Shown: positions 33,252 to 42,306 of the stretch, piece after piece | Numbering within the stretch: the stretch's first letter is position 1 | Layout of the letters: the number at the start of each line of letters is the position of its first letter | The notes under the pieces: generated by a model | Database searches by the model: none | What the model was told of the DNA's origin: nothing | The model's input: only the letters and a program-made list of their open reading frames with translations | Program-made: the position numbers and the translations under genes | Assembly (NCBI GenBank): GCA_028280945.1 | Contig: JANQKV010000066.1 | Span: forward strand, 1 to 50,716 | Length of the DNA stretch: 50,716 nt | Direction of reading: 5' to 3' | From: Opitutaceae bacterium | GTDB lineage: Bacteria; Verrucomicrobiota; Verrucomicrobiia; Opitutales; Opitutaceae

Positions 33252-34523
33252 GTGCGCCGACTGCTCATCATCTCACCCAATTTTCCCCCGGTGAATTCAC
33301 CGGACTCCGCCCGGATTCGCGCAAGTCTACGTCACTACCGTGACCAAGGTTGGGAAACTCGCGTGCTGGCTTTTGCGCCGGATGAAACAGCCCAGTCCCT
33401 GGAACCCTCGCTGCAAACCATGCTGGAGGGGATCAGCACTATCGATCGGGCTTCCACCTGGCCCCTGCGATGCACGGCATGGTTTGGGCTGCGCAATCAA
33501 GGCTGGCGGGGTTGGCGTAATCTGCGGCGTGCCGGTGACGAAATCATTGCGGGCTGGAAACCGGACCTGGTGTTTTTTTCCACCACCGTGTTCAGCGCAT
33601 TTTATCACGGACCGTATTGGCTGAAGCGCCACCACATCCCCTTCGTGCTCGATTTGCAGGACCCGTGGTTCAATGACCACTATGAGCGAAACCCTACGGA
33701 ACGCCCGCCTGGCGGGATGAAATACAAGGTTGCCCGTTTCATCGCCCGTCACGGAGAAAGTCACGTTTACCCCCATGCCGGTGGATTCATGAGTGTTTCT
33801 CCCGGATACTTTGATGATCTGTCGCGGCGATTTCCGCAGATATCCGCTCCTCGACTGGTGCTTCCTTTCGTGCCCGATACCGGTGACATGGAATGGGTGC
33901 GTGAACACCAGAACGAAATCCCTTCGCCCAACATGAGCGCAAAGCACTTGAATCTCGTCGCGGCCGGCCGGGGAGGCCCCGACATGATCCCCGCCCTCCA
34001 AGCTCTGTTGCAGGCTCTCGCTGAGCTTTCCGAAGGAAAACCGCACTGCCAATTGCACCTTGTCGGCACTGCTTATACCAACCAGGACAATCCGTGTCCT
34101 CAATACGCTAGGGAACAGGCGCAAAACCACCCAAACGTGTCCGTCCAAGAAATTCCATGGCGGATCGGCTACTTGGAATCCCTTCGCTGGATGACCGAAG
34201 CCACGGTGAATGTAATTTTGGGATCTTCCGATCACCGTTACTCCCCTTCCAAAGTCTATAACACCGCTCTCGCCGGGCGGCCGGTTCTGGTAGTCGCTGT
34301 GATAGGTTCCGAACTCAATGACCTCGCCCGAAGTCTTCCCGACTACTACCTGCTGGATCCAAACGCTCCACTGGCGAACCCTCGCGAGTTTGAGGCATTT
34401 CTGCAAAATGCCTTAGAAAATCCTCAACCCAATGTTGCCCCCCTTGCAGTGCCATCGGCGGCCGTGGCTACAAAACAACAGTGTCAGTTCTTTGAACAAG
34501 TCATAGCCCATGTCCGAGACTGA
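33252..34523 (+). CDS. Glycosyltransferase, GT4-like
   Basis: A 423-residue GT-B type protein. It starts at GTG 33252 directly after the previous stop. RRLLIISPNFPPVNSPDSARIRASLRHYRDQGWETRVL is the acceptor-domain entry; PFVLDLQDPWFND near residue 135 is the DxxDxW-like motif common to WbuB/WcaI-type enzymes. The donor region SPSKVYNTALAGRPVLVV replaces the usual EX7E. It contains a T7 run in-frame near 33573. It overlaps the following membrane protein gene by 14 nt. Confidence 0.8.
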   Translation: MRRLLIISPNFPPVNSPDSARIRASLRHYRDQGWETRVLAFAPDETAQSLEPSLQTMLEGISTIDRASTWPLRCTAWFGLRNQGWRGWRNLRRAGDEIIAGWKPDLVFFSTTVFSAFYHGPYWLKRHHIPFVLDLQDPWFNDHYERNPTERPPGGMKYKVARFIARHGESHVYPHAGGFMSVSPGYFDDLSRRFPQISAPRLVLPFVPDTGDMEWVREHQNEIPSPNMSAKHLNLVAAGRGGPDMIPALQALLQALAELSEGKPHCQLHLVGTAYTNQDNPCPQYAREQAQNHPNVSVQEIPWRIGYLESLRWMTEATVNVILGSSDHRYSPSKVYNTALAGRPVLVVAVIGSELNDLARSLPDYYLLDPNAPLANPREFEAFLQNALENPQPNVAPLAVPSAAVATKQQCQFFEQVIAHVRD

Positions 34524-35967
34524 ACACCAATTCCACCCCATGCCGGCAACCATCGAAGCCGGCCTGGAAGAACCTCGGCCTCCGCTGCGTCAACGGCTCA
34601 AACTCGCCAACTCCGTAATCTGGGGAGGAGCTTTGCTCATTGGTTATCTGGTTTATGACTCTCCTCGGACATTTGATCTGACTTACAACCTGGGGCTGCT
34701 GATTGCCGTGCTCTCGATCTATCCCACCTACCGCTGGGCTCGGGACATGCAGCATCGCTACCCTATTTTTGAGATCTTTATCGCTACAAATCTCACGACC
34801 TACGCCATTCCCGTCATTTCCGGCACTGCCCAAAATAGATTGTTTTCTCCGGCTGTGCTCAGCAATGCCACGACAACGGCGGCAGCGTTCATTCTGGCCG
34901 CCTTTGTCGGTTACTATTGGGTGAGAGTTCGGCCCAAACTGACGCGCTTTTGGACCGAAAATCTATTCACAACATTCCGGGTTGAGCTCCTCTCTGGAGC
35001 CCTCGCAGGGGCAACCATCTATGTGATTGTGACCACCTTTTTCTGGTCCCCTCCCGCTGGCTTGGCCGGCATTTTAAGAGCGGCTTTCTTTGGCATCACG
35101 ACGTCCACGGTCTTTTTGTTAACGATGCAGTGGGGACGAGGAGACCTCCCCCAGCGTGATCGTGTCGTTACGACTGTCTGCATTGTACTTCAGTTTATTT
35201 TCCTGGCGTCTTCGTTGGTCATGCGATCAGGCGCATCCTTGGTTTTGCTGGGGATAATCGGGTTCTTTTTTGGCGCCCGGCGCGTTCCCTGGTTAGTGCT
35301 CATCGTGGTAGTGGCGTCACTGGGTATTTTGCACAATGGAAAGTTTCATATGCGCGGAAAATACTGGTTCGATGACGTTCCTCAGAAAGTGGAACTGACC
35401 GATTTACCCGCCTACTATCAAGAGTGGTTCATGGCGGGAATGGCGGGAGACGATGAAACCAACAACGAAGAAGCGAGCTCCAGTCTATTGGAGCGTAGTT
35501 CGCTTATCCAGATGCTATGCCTGGTGGTCGATGAAAGCCCACACCGCCGCCCATTTCTAGGCGGCGAGACCTACGGTCACATTTTGGGACAATTTATCCC
35601 TCGTTTTCTTTGGCCGGACAAACCCCGGGGCCACGTCAGCACGTATCGATTATCGATTTACTACGGGTTGCAGGATGAAGATGCCACGACCCGTGCAACC
35701 ATTGCCTTTGGGTTGGTCCCGGAGGCATATGCCAACTTCGGATTACTTGGGGTGGTCGGATTGGGATTTCTCATCGGTGCAGTTTATAAGATATTCACCC
35801 GCTGGTCGCTCAACAGCCCTCTCTTCTCGCCTGCCGGGATGCTGGTGATCCTGCTCACCGCGTGGAGTTTTCAAACGGAGCTCACCCTAAGCGCTTGGTT
35901 GGGTTCGTTTTTCCAAGCCACCATAGCGCTGATGGGCATGCTATTTGCCCTGCGAAGACTGTTCTAA
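34510..35967 (+). CDS. Polytopic membrane protein, probable polysaccharide polymerase (Wzy-like)
   Basis: A 485-residue inner-membrane protein with about ten to twelve hydrophobic segments and a large periplasmic loop (about residues 280-370). The loop includes GGETYGHILGQFIPRFLWPDKPRGH; the IPRxLWPDKP phrase is one I associate with oligosaccharide repeat unit polymerases and related EPS proteins. Sequence conservation in this family is low, so the call rests on topology, this motif and gene context. Codon use is a little more A+T-rich than in the upstream genes. It could instead be a ligase or unknown transporter. Confidence 0.62.
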   Translation: MSETEHQFHPMPATIEAGLEEPRPPLRQRLKLANSVIWGGALLIGYLVYDSPRTFDLTYNLGLLIAVLSIYPTYRWARDMQHRYPIFEIFIATNLTTYAIPVISGTAQNRLFSPAVLSNATTTAAAFILAAFVGYYWVRVRPKLTRFWTENLFTTFRVELLSGALAGATIYVIVTTFFWSPPAGLAGILRAAFFGITTSTVFLLTMQWGRGDLPQRDRVVTTVCIVLQFIFLASSLVMRSGASLVLLGIIGFFFGARRVPWLVLIVVVASLGILHNGKFHMRGKYWFDDVPQKVELTDLPAYYQEWFMAGMAGDDETNNEEASSSLLERSSLIQMLCLVVDESPHRRPFLGGETYGHILGQFIPRFLWPDKPRGHVSTYRLSIYYGLQDEDATTRATIAFGLVPEAYANFGLLGVVGLGFLIGAVYKIFTRWSLNSPLFSPAGMLVILLTAWSFQTELTLSAWLGSFFQATIALMGMLFALRRLF

Positions 35968-35995
35968 TTACGAACATCGAAGAAAACTTTCAAAC

Positions 35996-37186
35996 ATGGC
36001 ACCCCATCGACTTGCCATCGTTCTCTCGCATCCAACGCAGTATTACAGCCCCTGGTTTGCCTACCTGCGAAGGAAGAGCCCCATTGAGTTTAAGGTATTC
36101 TACTTGTGGGACTCCGGCGTGAGTCCGACCAAAGATCGGCGTTTTGGGAGGACCTTTACTTGGGATGTCGACTTGCTGTCGGGTTACAAATCCGAGTTCG
36201 TCCAAAATTCCGCCACCGACCCCGGAACCCACGCATTTAAAGGCCTGGATAATCCCAAACTCATCGAACGTCTGCGTGAATACTCCCCTTCCACGGTCCT
36301 GCTTTTCGGATATCGCTACCGATCACACATGCGAGTCATTCGGGCAGCCCGACGGGAAGGATGGCGATTGCTGTTTCGGGGTGATTCGCACCTCTTGGGA
36401 CATCCATCTCCGAGCTGGATCAAACGTTTCTTGCTCCGTCGAATCTTTCGGCGCTTTGCCGGGTTTCTTTATGTGGGCAAAGCCAACCGTTCCTACTTTG
36501 AAACGTTCGGCGTAAGTGAAGATCGACTGTTTTTCAGCCCTCACTCGGTCGATGCCCGGCGTTTTTCAGCGCCTCCTACCAAGGAAACCGTAACCGAACT
36601 CCGCAACAGTCTTGGGGCCGGGACTTCAACCCAGATCGTGCTTTTCGCCGGGAAGCTCCACTGGGAAAAAGCACCCTTCGATCTATTGCGAGCCTTCTTG
36701 AGGTGCGATGAAAATGACGCATTGTTGCTTTTTGCCGGCGACGGTGAGCAAGCCAACAGGCTTCGATCCGAGGTTTCCGACCTCGGTGCTCGCAACGTGC
36801 GATTTCTCCCTTTCGCAAATCAGTCGGAAATGCCTCTCCGTTATGCCGCAGCCGATCTTTTTGTGCTGCCTTCCACAGGTCTCTACGAGACTTGGGGATT
36901 GGCGGTCAACGAGTCGATGCATGCCGGAACACCTTGTTTGGTATCCGACCGGGTTGGGTGCTCTCTAGACCTAATCGACCATGGAAAGACGGGATGGCGT
37001 TTTCCGGCCGGGAATGCCGAATCTCTCTCCAACACCCTCGCAGAAGCGCTCGGCTACCTACGGCGCAACGACCTTCGCGAGGAAATGAAAACTGCCATCC
37101 AAGAGCGCATTTCCCACTACACTTATCAGCAAACGACCGACGGCCTGCTCGCCGCGCTGACCTCCCCATTTCTCGAACCGGCATGA
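35996..37186 (+). CDS. Glycosyltransferase family 4
   Basis: A 396-residue GT-B enzyme. RLAIVLSHPTQYYSPWFAYLRR opens the acceptor domain; the SHPxQYY phrase is typical of a GT4 subgroup. LFAGKLHWEKAPFDLLRAF starts the donor domain and LYETWGLAVNESMHAGTPCLVSD gives the EX7E signature. The ATG at 35996 is used; a longer in-frame start at 35945 lies inside the previous gene. It overlaps the next gene by 4 nt. Confidence 0.9.
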   Translation: MAPHRLAIVLSHPTQYYSPWFAYLRRKSPIEFKVFYLWDSGVSPTKDRRFGRTFTWDVDLLSGYKSEFVQNSATDPGTHAFKGLDNPKLIERLREYSPSTVLLFGYRYRSHMRVIRAARREGWRLLFRGDSHLLGHPSPSWIKRFLLRRIFRRFAGFLYVGKANRSYFETFGVSEDRLFFSPHSVDARRFSAPPTKETVTELRNSLGAGTSTQIVLFAGKLHWEKAPFDLLRAFLRCDENDALLLFAGDGEQANRLRSEVSDLGARNVRFLPFANQSEMPLRYAAADLFVLPSTGLYETWGLAVNESMHAGTPCLVSDRVGCSLDLIDHGKTGWRFPAGNAESLSNTLAEALGYLRRNDLREEMKTAIQERISHYTYQQTTDGLLAALTSPFLEPA

Positions 37187-38343
37187 AAATCACTATTGTT
37201 GGTGGTTTCTTTCTCCCGATTCCGGCTCTAGCCGGTGGTGCTCATGAAAAAACCTGGACGAAACTGAGTGAAGTCTTTGCCCGGGAAGAGCACGAAGTGA
37301 CGGTGGTTTCCCGGACATGGCAGTCTTTACCTCAATCTGAAGTGTCAGGGAATATCCGCCACTTCCGAATTCGGGGATATGATCACTCGACCAATATAGG
37401 ATGGAATCTCCTGAAAGATTTCCGATGGAGCCTGCGCCTGACCCGGCGCCTGCCAACCGCAGATATTGTCGTGGTGAATCCAGTTTCCATGCCTATCTGG
37501 CTACGTCGCGTGCGCCCCCAGTCTGGCAGATTGGTTATCATGACCGGACGCGTTCCCAAGGGACAGTATCGTTTTTATCACGATGTAGCACTCGCTCTAG
37601 CCGCCAGTTCCTCCATCCTTGCCAAGGTAGCGCTTGAAAACCCGCAGATCGGTTCGGTGGGACAAGTTTACGGCTACCCCATCGATTACGCAGGTCTCAG
37701 CGGCGCTCGATTATTGCGAAAGACTCCGGCGCAACCCTCCCGGTGTGAGCTGGGATTCATAGGTCGAATCCATCGAGAAAAAGGCATCGAGCAACTTGTC
37801 GAAGCACTGAGGATGCTAGAGGCAAAACCCGATCTACCTCCTTGGCGTTTTACGTTTTGCGGTCCCACCGAAGTTTCCGCGGGAGGCTCCGGAGCCGCAT
37901 TTTTGAAATCGCAGGTGTCTCGGCTGTCGGAAGTATTGCCCGCGGATCGTTTTCGCATCCTCCCACCCTGCTTCAATGAAAAAGACCTCGCCCAAGTTTA
38001 TGCCGATCTGGATGTGTTTGTCCTTCCCAGCCTCGCGGAGAGGGGAGAAACCTTTGGTGTAGCGGCCGTGGAGGCCATGGCGGCGGGCTGCGCCGTGATC
38101 ACCTCAAGTCTGTCCTGTTTCTCAGACTATCTGCAACCAGACCACAACGGCCTTGCCTACAATCACCGTGCTGATGACGCGCCCCGATTGCTGGCCGAAG
38201 CCATGGCAAAACTAATCTCCGACCAAAGACTGCGCTGCGATTTGAGCACTCGCGGGCAACAGACAGCACGTTCTTATGATTTCGAAGCTTATGGACAAAG
38301 GTTGCTTGTGGATTTCACGCGGATCCAGAAACCTCAGCCGTAA
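37183..38343 (+). CDS. Glycosyltransferase family 4
   Basis: A 386-residue GT-B enzyme. ITIVGGFFLPIPALAGGAHEKTWTKL has the Gly-Gly acceptor loop found in bacterial GT4 enzymes that take lipid-linked acceptors. GFIGRIHREKGIEQLVEAL and RGETFGVAAVEAMAAGCAVITS give the donor domain and EX7E motif. The ATG at 37183 overlaps the previous stop (ATGA); a much longer in-frame reading upstream is a shadow of the neighbouring gene. Sugar unknown. Confidence 0.9.
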   Translation: MKITIVGGFFLPIPALAGGAHEKTWTKLSEVFAREEHEVTVVSRTWQSLPQSEVSGNIRHFRIRGYDHSTNIGWNLLKDFRWSLRLTRRLPTADIVVVNPVSMPIWLRRVRPQSGRLVIMTGRVPKGQYRFYHDVALALAASSSILAKVALENPQIGSVGQVYGYPIDYAGLSGARLLRKTPAQPSRCELGFIGRIHREKGIEQLVEALRMLEAKPDLPPWRFTFCGPTEVSAGGSGAAFLKSQVSRLSEVLPADRFRILPPCFNEKDLAQVYADLDVFVLPSLAERGETFGVAAVEAMAAGCAVITSSLSCFSDYLQPDHNGLAYNHRADDAPRLLAEAMAKLISDQRLRCDLSTRGQQTARSYDFEAYGQRLLVDFTRIQKPQP

Positions 38344-38361
38344 GCTGAATCCCCAAACCGG

Positions 38362-38937
38362 ATGAGTTCATCCCCTCCATACCTCGGCCAAAATTGCTCG
38401 ACTCCAGTGAGTTCGCGGCGGGTTTTTCGCCGCATACTTTGGGCCCTGGTGCAGGCGACCCTGTTTCGATGGAGCCCTCGGCCTTTTCACTGGTGGCGCG
38501 CAATTCTCCTCAAGTGTTTTGGAGCAGCCATCGAAAATCCCAGCCGCGTAGTGATATTTCCCACCGCACGAATCACTTACCCCGAGAATTTAACCTTGGA
38601 GGACCGCACCATGATTGGTCCACGGGTCGATATCTACAATTTGGGTCAAGTTTGGCTCAGATTCGGTGCCAACATCAGTCAAAACTGCCATCTCTGCGCA
38701 GGAACCCATGATTTCGAGAGATGGGACATGCCCTTGATTACCGCACCCATAGAAATCGGACAGAACACTTGGCTTGCCGCCGACGTCTTTGTCGGACCGG
38801 GAGTGACGGTGGGTGAACTCGCGGTAGTAGGAGCACGCTCAGTAGTCGTCCGTGACCTGCCCGCATCACAGGTTTGTGTGGGTAATCCCTGCCGCCCCGT
38901 TAAGCCCCGGCAACATCCCGTCACGTTTCCCCAATGA
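38362..38937 (+). CDS. WcaF-like sugar O-acetyltransferase
   Basis: A 191-residue left-handed beta-helix acetyltransferase. Hexapeptide repeats run from about residue 75 (ENLTLEDRTMIGPRVDIYNLG) to 165 (VFVGPGVTVGELAVVGARSVVVRDLP), with the catalytic His in CAGTHDF near residue 113. The N-terminal WALVQATLFRWSPRPFHWWRAILLKCFGA is the entry typical of the colanic acid WcaF group. It acetylates a sugar hydroxyl from acetyl-CoA. It overlaps the next glycosyltransferase gene by 4 nt. Confidence 0.88.
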   Translation: MSSSPPYLGQNCSTPVSSRRVFRRILWALVQATLFRWSPRPFHWWRAILLKCFGAAIENPSRVVIFPTARITYPENLTLEDRTMIGPRVDIYNLGQVWLRFGANISQNCHLCAGTHDFERWDMPLITAPIEIGQNTWLAADVFVGPGVTVGELAVVGARSVVVRDLPASQVCVGNPCRPVKPRQHPVTFPQ

Positions 38938-40055
38938 AAATCGCCCAGGTCATTGCGAGTCTCGAAGGCCGCCACGGTGGGCCCAGCCGATCGAGTCAGG
39001 GTCTCGCGCAAGGTCTGGCTGACATGGGACATTCCGTGAGCCTATTGGCTGCAGGCACTTCCGAACAAACTGATGTTTCCGGGTCGCTCTCCATTCACAC
39101 CTACGCCCGGGGATTTCCCGCCCGGTTCAGCGCATCTTCCGGACTAAGACAGGCGATACGACAAGGCAGTTTCGAAGTCGTGCACAATCATGGTCTCTGG
39201 CTTCGTCCCTTGCACTATGCCCATCGCTATACCTCCAGAAATGCCGTCCCTTTGGTCATTTCCCCTCGAGGCATGATGGAGCCTTGGGCGTGGAATCATC
39301 ATAAACGACGCAAACAGTTTGCCCAGTTTTGGGTTCATCCTGGTGCATTGACCGCAACTTCGGGCTGGCACGCCACCAGTAATGGCGAGGCGGACAGCAT
39401 CCGTGATCTCGGCTTCAAGCAGCCCATTTGTGTCGCTCCGAACGGAGTTGAGATTCCTTCCGATCAACAGCTTCAAATCGCCCGCGAATTTTGGTGGGAG
39501 CGAGTGCCCCAACTGAGGGAACGCAAAGTCGGTCTCTTTTACTCCCGTCTGCATAGCAAGAAACGGGTGATAGAGCTGATCGATCTTTGGCGCAAACTCG
39601 CGCCAAAAGACTGGCTCCTCCTTTTGGTGGGGATACCAGACCAATTCACCATCGAACAACTCCGGGCCCAACTCCTGCGAGAAGGAGCGAACAACAGCAT
39701 TTTCGTCTTCGACGGGACTTATCAGCCCCCTCCCTACGCCGTTGCGAATCTGTTCATTCTGCCATCGCATTCAGAGAATTTCGGCCTCGTGGTGGCGGAA
39801 TCTCTCGCTGCGGGAGTACCGGTCATCACCACCGACACCACGCCCTGGCAGGGACTCGACGAACGAGATGCCGGCTGGTGTGTGAACTACGCGGATTTCG
39901 ATGCCAGTCTCAGTCATGCGTTGGTCGAGGCAACCTCCGTCCTGAGTCGTCGAGGAGCCTTGGGGAAAGCATGGGTCAAAGCCGACTTCACCTGGGACGT
40001 GGTGGCTCAGAAGCTAAGCGGCTTCTATCGGGAGCTTCACCGAACCGAAGCGTAG
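38934..40055 (+). CDS. Glycosyltransferase family 4
   Basis: A 373-residue GT-B enzyme. IAQVIASLEGRHGGPSRSSQGLAQGL opens the acceptor domain, followed by VISPRGMMEPWAWNHHKRRKQ, a phrase characteristic of a GT4 subgroup that also has SENFGLVVAESLAAGVPVITTDTTPW (EX7E then T-x-x-x-x-W). This subgroup is frequent in colanic-acid-like EPS loci next to WcaF, as here. It is coupled to the acetyltransferase by a 4-nt overlap. Confidence 0.92.
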   Translation: MKIAQVIASLEGRHGGPSRSSQGLAQGLADMGHSVSLLAAGTSEQTDVSGSLSIHTYARGFPARFSASSGLRQAIRQGSFEVVHNHGLWLRPLHYAHRYTSRNAVPLVISPRGMMEPWAWNHHKRRKQFAQFWVHPGALTATSGWHATSNGEADSIRDLGFKQPICVAPNGVEIPSDQQLQIAREFWWERVPQLRERKVGLFYSRLHSKKRVIELIDLWRKLAPKDWLLLLVGIPDQFTIEQLRAQLLREGANNSIFVFDGTYQPPPYAVANLFILPSHSENFGLVVAESLAAGVPVITTDTTPWQGLDERDAGWCVNYADFDASLSHALVEATSVLSRRGALGKAWVKADFTWDVVAQKLSGFYRELHRTEA

Positions 40056-40058
40056 GCC

Positions 40059-41453
40059 ATGTCGCGTTTTCAAGCGATTGATCATCGCAGCCATCTGGAA
40101 AAAGCCACGCAGTGGCATGTCGCCGTTTTGGTCATTTCCGCTGCGTGGATGTTCGGTGGCAGAATTGATTGGGCGCGGACGCCGTTGATTTGCCTCGGCG
40201 TCATTGGAGTCGGACTGACCATTCTCGGTCTAATTGACCGGCGCCAACGCGGAGCTCCGGTGGGACGCTGGCTGATGTGCTTACTGCCACCGACGCTGTT
40301 GGCCCTTTTTTCACTGCTGAGCTCGTTCAACCCGAGCATGGAAAAAATCCGGTTCGATGAAGTAATGGTTTATCGTCCCAGCGAAACCATACCATGGCTA
40401 CCTTCGTCCGTTGATCCGGCACTCACCCGTTCGGAGCTTGCCCTGTTGTTCGGAATCTTCCTCTCGGCCTTCAACCTCGCTCTCAATATTCACCAACGGC
40501 GAACGCTTCGTCAGTTAACTTTGGTTCTGGGCCTTAACGCATGTGTGTTGGCCCTGTTCGGAACCATCCAGAAAATCGCGGGAACCGATATGTTTTTTGG
40601 GCTGATTGAATCACCCAACCCCACGTTCTTTGCCTCATTCATCTACCACAATCATTGGGGGCCGTTTGTCCTCGTGAATATCGCCGGATGGTTCGGATTG
40701 GTTGAGTTTCTCGCCCGCCGAGACCGGGGTCGGGGGTTCTTACACAGTCCGGCGATGTCCGCTCTGATAGCTATTTTGTTGCTGGCAGTAACCCTTCCGC
40801 TCAGCACCTCGCGGTCATCTACAGTGATGCTTTCAGTGCTGCTCCCAGTCTGTGGCTTTTGGCTGCTATGGCGTATGGGACGGCGTAGTAGCCAACCACT
40901 CGCGCGATCTACTCTTGGTCTCATCGGAGTTACAGCTGTCGCGTTCGCCGGGGTTTCAGCGTATTGGTTGGGGGGCGACACGATCAAATCTCGCATCGGC
41001 GATACCAGAGACCAAATCGGCGATATGCGGGAAGCCGGCACCATTGGCCAACGAGCCAGAGTTTATGAAGACACTTGGCGGTTCTTTCAGATGCGTCCCG
41101 TAGCTGGGTGGGGTTTGGAGTCCTACGCCTTCGTTTATCGGCGCTACAACGATGAGCCCCGGACCGCCGACGGCTTCATCATCCAGTTCGACGAAGCCCA
41201 TTCGGATTGGTTGCAATTGTTGGCGGAGGTGGGAGTGGTCGGAATCACCCTGTTTTTGTTGAGCATCGGTGTCCCGCTCTGGCCCGTGCGACATCGGCTT
41301 TGGCGGGAGCCCTATTCAGGATGTGTTTTCCTGTGTCTGGGGCTCTTGATGCTTTATGCATGGGTGGAGTTCCCCTTCGCGAATCCTGCCGTCACTGCAA
41401 GCGCTGCAACCGCATTCTTTGGTGCAATCAGACACCTGCAACTCAGCCGGTGA
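40059..41453 (+). CDS. O-antigen ligase/polymerase family membrane protein (Wzy_C)
   Basis: A 464-residue inner-membrane protein with about eleven to twelve hydrophobic segments. The large periplasmic loop (about residues 345-400) contains RARVYEDTWRFFQMRPVAGWGLESY and AHSDWLQLLAEVGVVG, the conserved H-x-D/N-x-(W/Y)-L-x-x-x-A-E-x-G core of the O-antigen ligase/Wzy_C family. WaaL ligases and Wzy polymerases share this domain. With the separate Wzy-like protein at 34510 present, a ligase role joining the chain to its acceptor is plausible, but either is possible. Confidence 0.83.
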   Translation: MSRFQAIDHRSHLEKATQWHVAVLVISAAWMFGGRIDWARTPLICLGVIGVGLTILGLIDRRQRGAPVGRWLMCLLPPTLLALFSLLSSFNPSMEKIRFDEVMVYRPSETIPWLPSSVDPALTRSELALLFGIFLSAFNLALNIHQRRTLRQLTLVLGLNACVLALFGTIQKIAGTDMFFGLIESPNPTFFASFIYHNHWGPFVLVNIAGWFGLVEFLARRDRGRGFLHSPAMSALIAILLLAVTLPLSTSRSSTVMLSVLLPVCGFWLLWRMGRRSSQPLARSTLGLIGVTAVAFAGVSAYWLGGDTIKSRIGDTRDQIGDMREAGTIGQRARVYEDTWRFFQMRPVAGWGLESYAFVYRRYNDEPRTADGFIIQFDEAHSDWLQLLAEVGVVGITLFLLSIGVPLWPVRHRLWREPYSGCVFLCLGLLMLYAWVEFPFANPAVTASAATAFFGAIRHLQLSR

Positions 41454-41487
41454 CCAAGCAATGACCTCCTAACTGTTGACTAATAGC

Positions 41488-42306
41488 ATGGCCCAGCGGT
41501 TCTCGGTTGTCGTCCTGACCCTCAATGAGGAAAAAAAGCTCCCTCGTTGCCTGAAAAGCATACCAAACTGCGACGATGTGCTGGTTGTCGACTCGGGCTC
41601 GTCCGACCGGACGGTCGAGATCGCTCAAAACCACGGAGCACGGGTCATTTTTAACCGTTTCGAAAACTTCGCCCAACAGCGCAATTTCTCGCTTCGTTAT
41701 GGTTCACTGCGTCATAGCTGGGTGTTTCATCTCGATGCCGATGAGACCTTTACCTCTGAACTTTGGGAGGAATGCCGTTCTCATCGGTTGGATGAACACA
41801 CCGACGGTGTTTGGGTGGCGCCCAGAATGATGTGGCGCGGACGTTGGCTCAAGCGGTGCACAGATTTCCCGGCCTGGCAGGCCAGATTCGTCCACCGGGA
41901 TCGATTTGAGTTCATTGAGGTTGGGCATGGCCAACGAGAGTCGCCCAACATGCGGATGACACGCTTTGTCTCCTGCTATGAACATGACCTGTCGGCGGAG
42001 GGAGTTGAAGGTTGGCTCGAAAAGCATCGAAGATACGCTGCTGCAGAAGTAGCGAGCTTCCTGACTCAACACCCACCTCGATTTCGTAAACTGTGGGCCG
42101 CCGATCCACTGAAAAGGAGACGGGCATTAAAGCGACTCAGTTATCGGCTGCCATGCCGTCCCGTATTGAGATTCATCTATCAATACGTCCTGCGACGAGG
42201 TTTCTTGGACGGCAAAGGCGCTTGGGAGTATTGTCATCTTCTCGCTCGATATGAGGGGTTCGCCAGCGACGCTCTTCGTCACAAAAATGCAAAGTCCAAT
42301 GACTAG
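41488..42306 (+). CDS. Glycosyltransferase family 2 (WaaE/KdtX-like)
   Basis: A 272-residue GT-A enzyme with FSVVVLTLNEEKKLPRCLKSI, VLVVDSGSSDRTVEIA near residue 35 and WVFHLDADETFT near 78. The FENFAQQRNF phrase between them is characteristic of the WaaE/KdtX and related lipopolysaccharide core beta-1,4-glucosyltransferases. Total length fits. The ATG at 41488 is preferred over an in-frame TTG 12 nt upstream. It overlaps the next gene by 8 nt. Confidence 0.9.
   Translation: MAQRFSVVVLTLNEEKKLPRCLKSIPNCDDVLVVDSGSSDRTVEIAQNHGARVIFNRFENFAQQRNFSLRYGSLRHSWVFHLDADETFTSELWEECRSHRLDEHTDGVWVAPRMMWRGRWLKRCTDFPAWQARFVHRDRFEFIEVGHGQRESPNMRMTRFVSCYEHDLSAEGVEGWLEKHRRYAAAEVASFLTQHPPRFRKLWAADPLKRRRALKRLSYRLPCRPVLRFIYQYVLRRGFLDGKGAWEYCHLLARYEGFASDALRHKNAKSND

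Noticed and set aside
33327-34406. 359-codon minus-strand frame opposite the glycosyltransferase at 33252
   Set aside because: The plus-strand gene fits the operon and GT-B motifs; the minus frame is a shadow with no recognisable domain.
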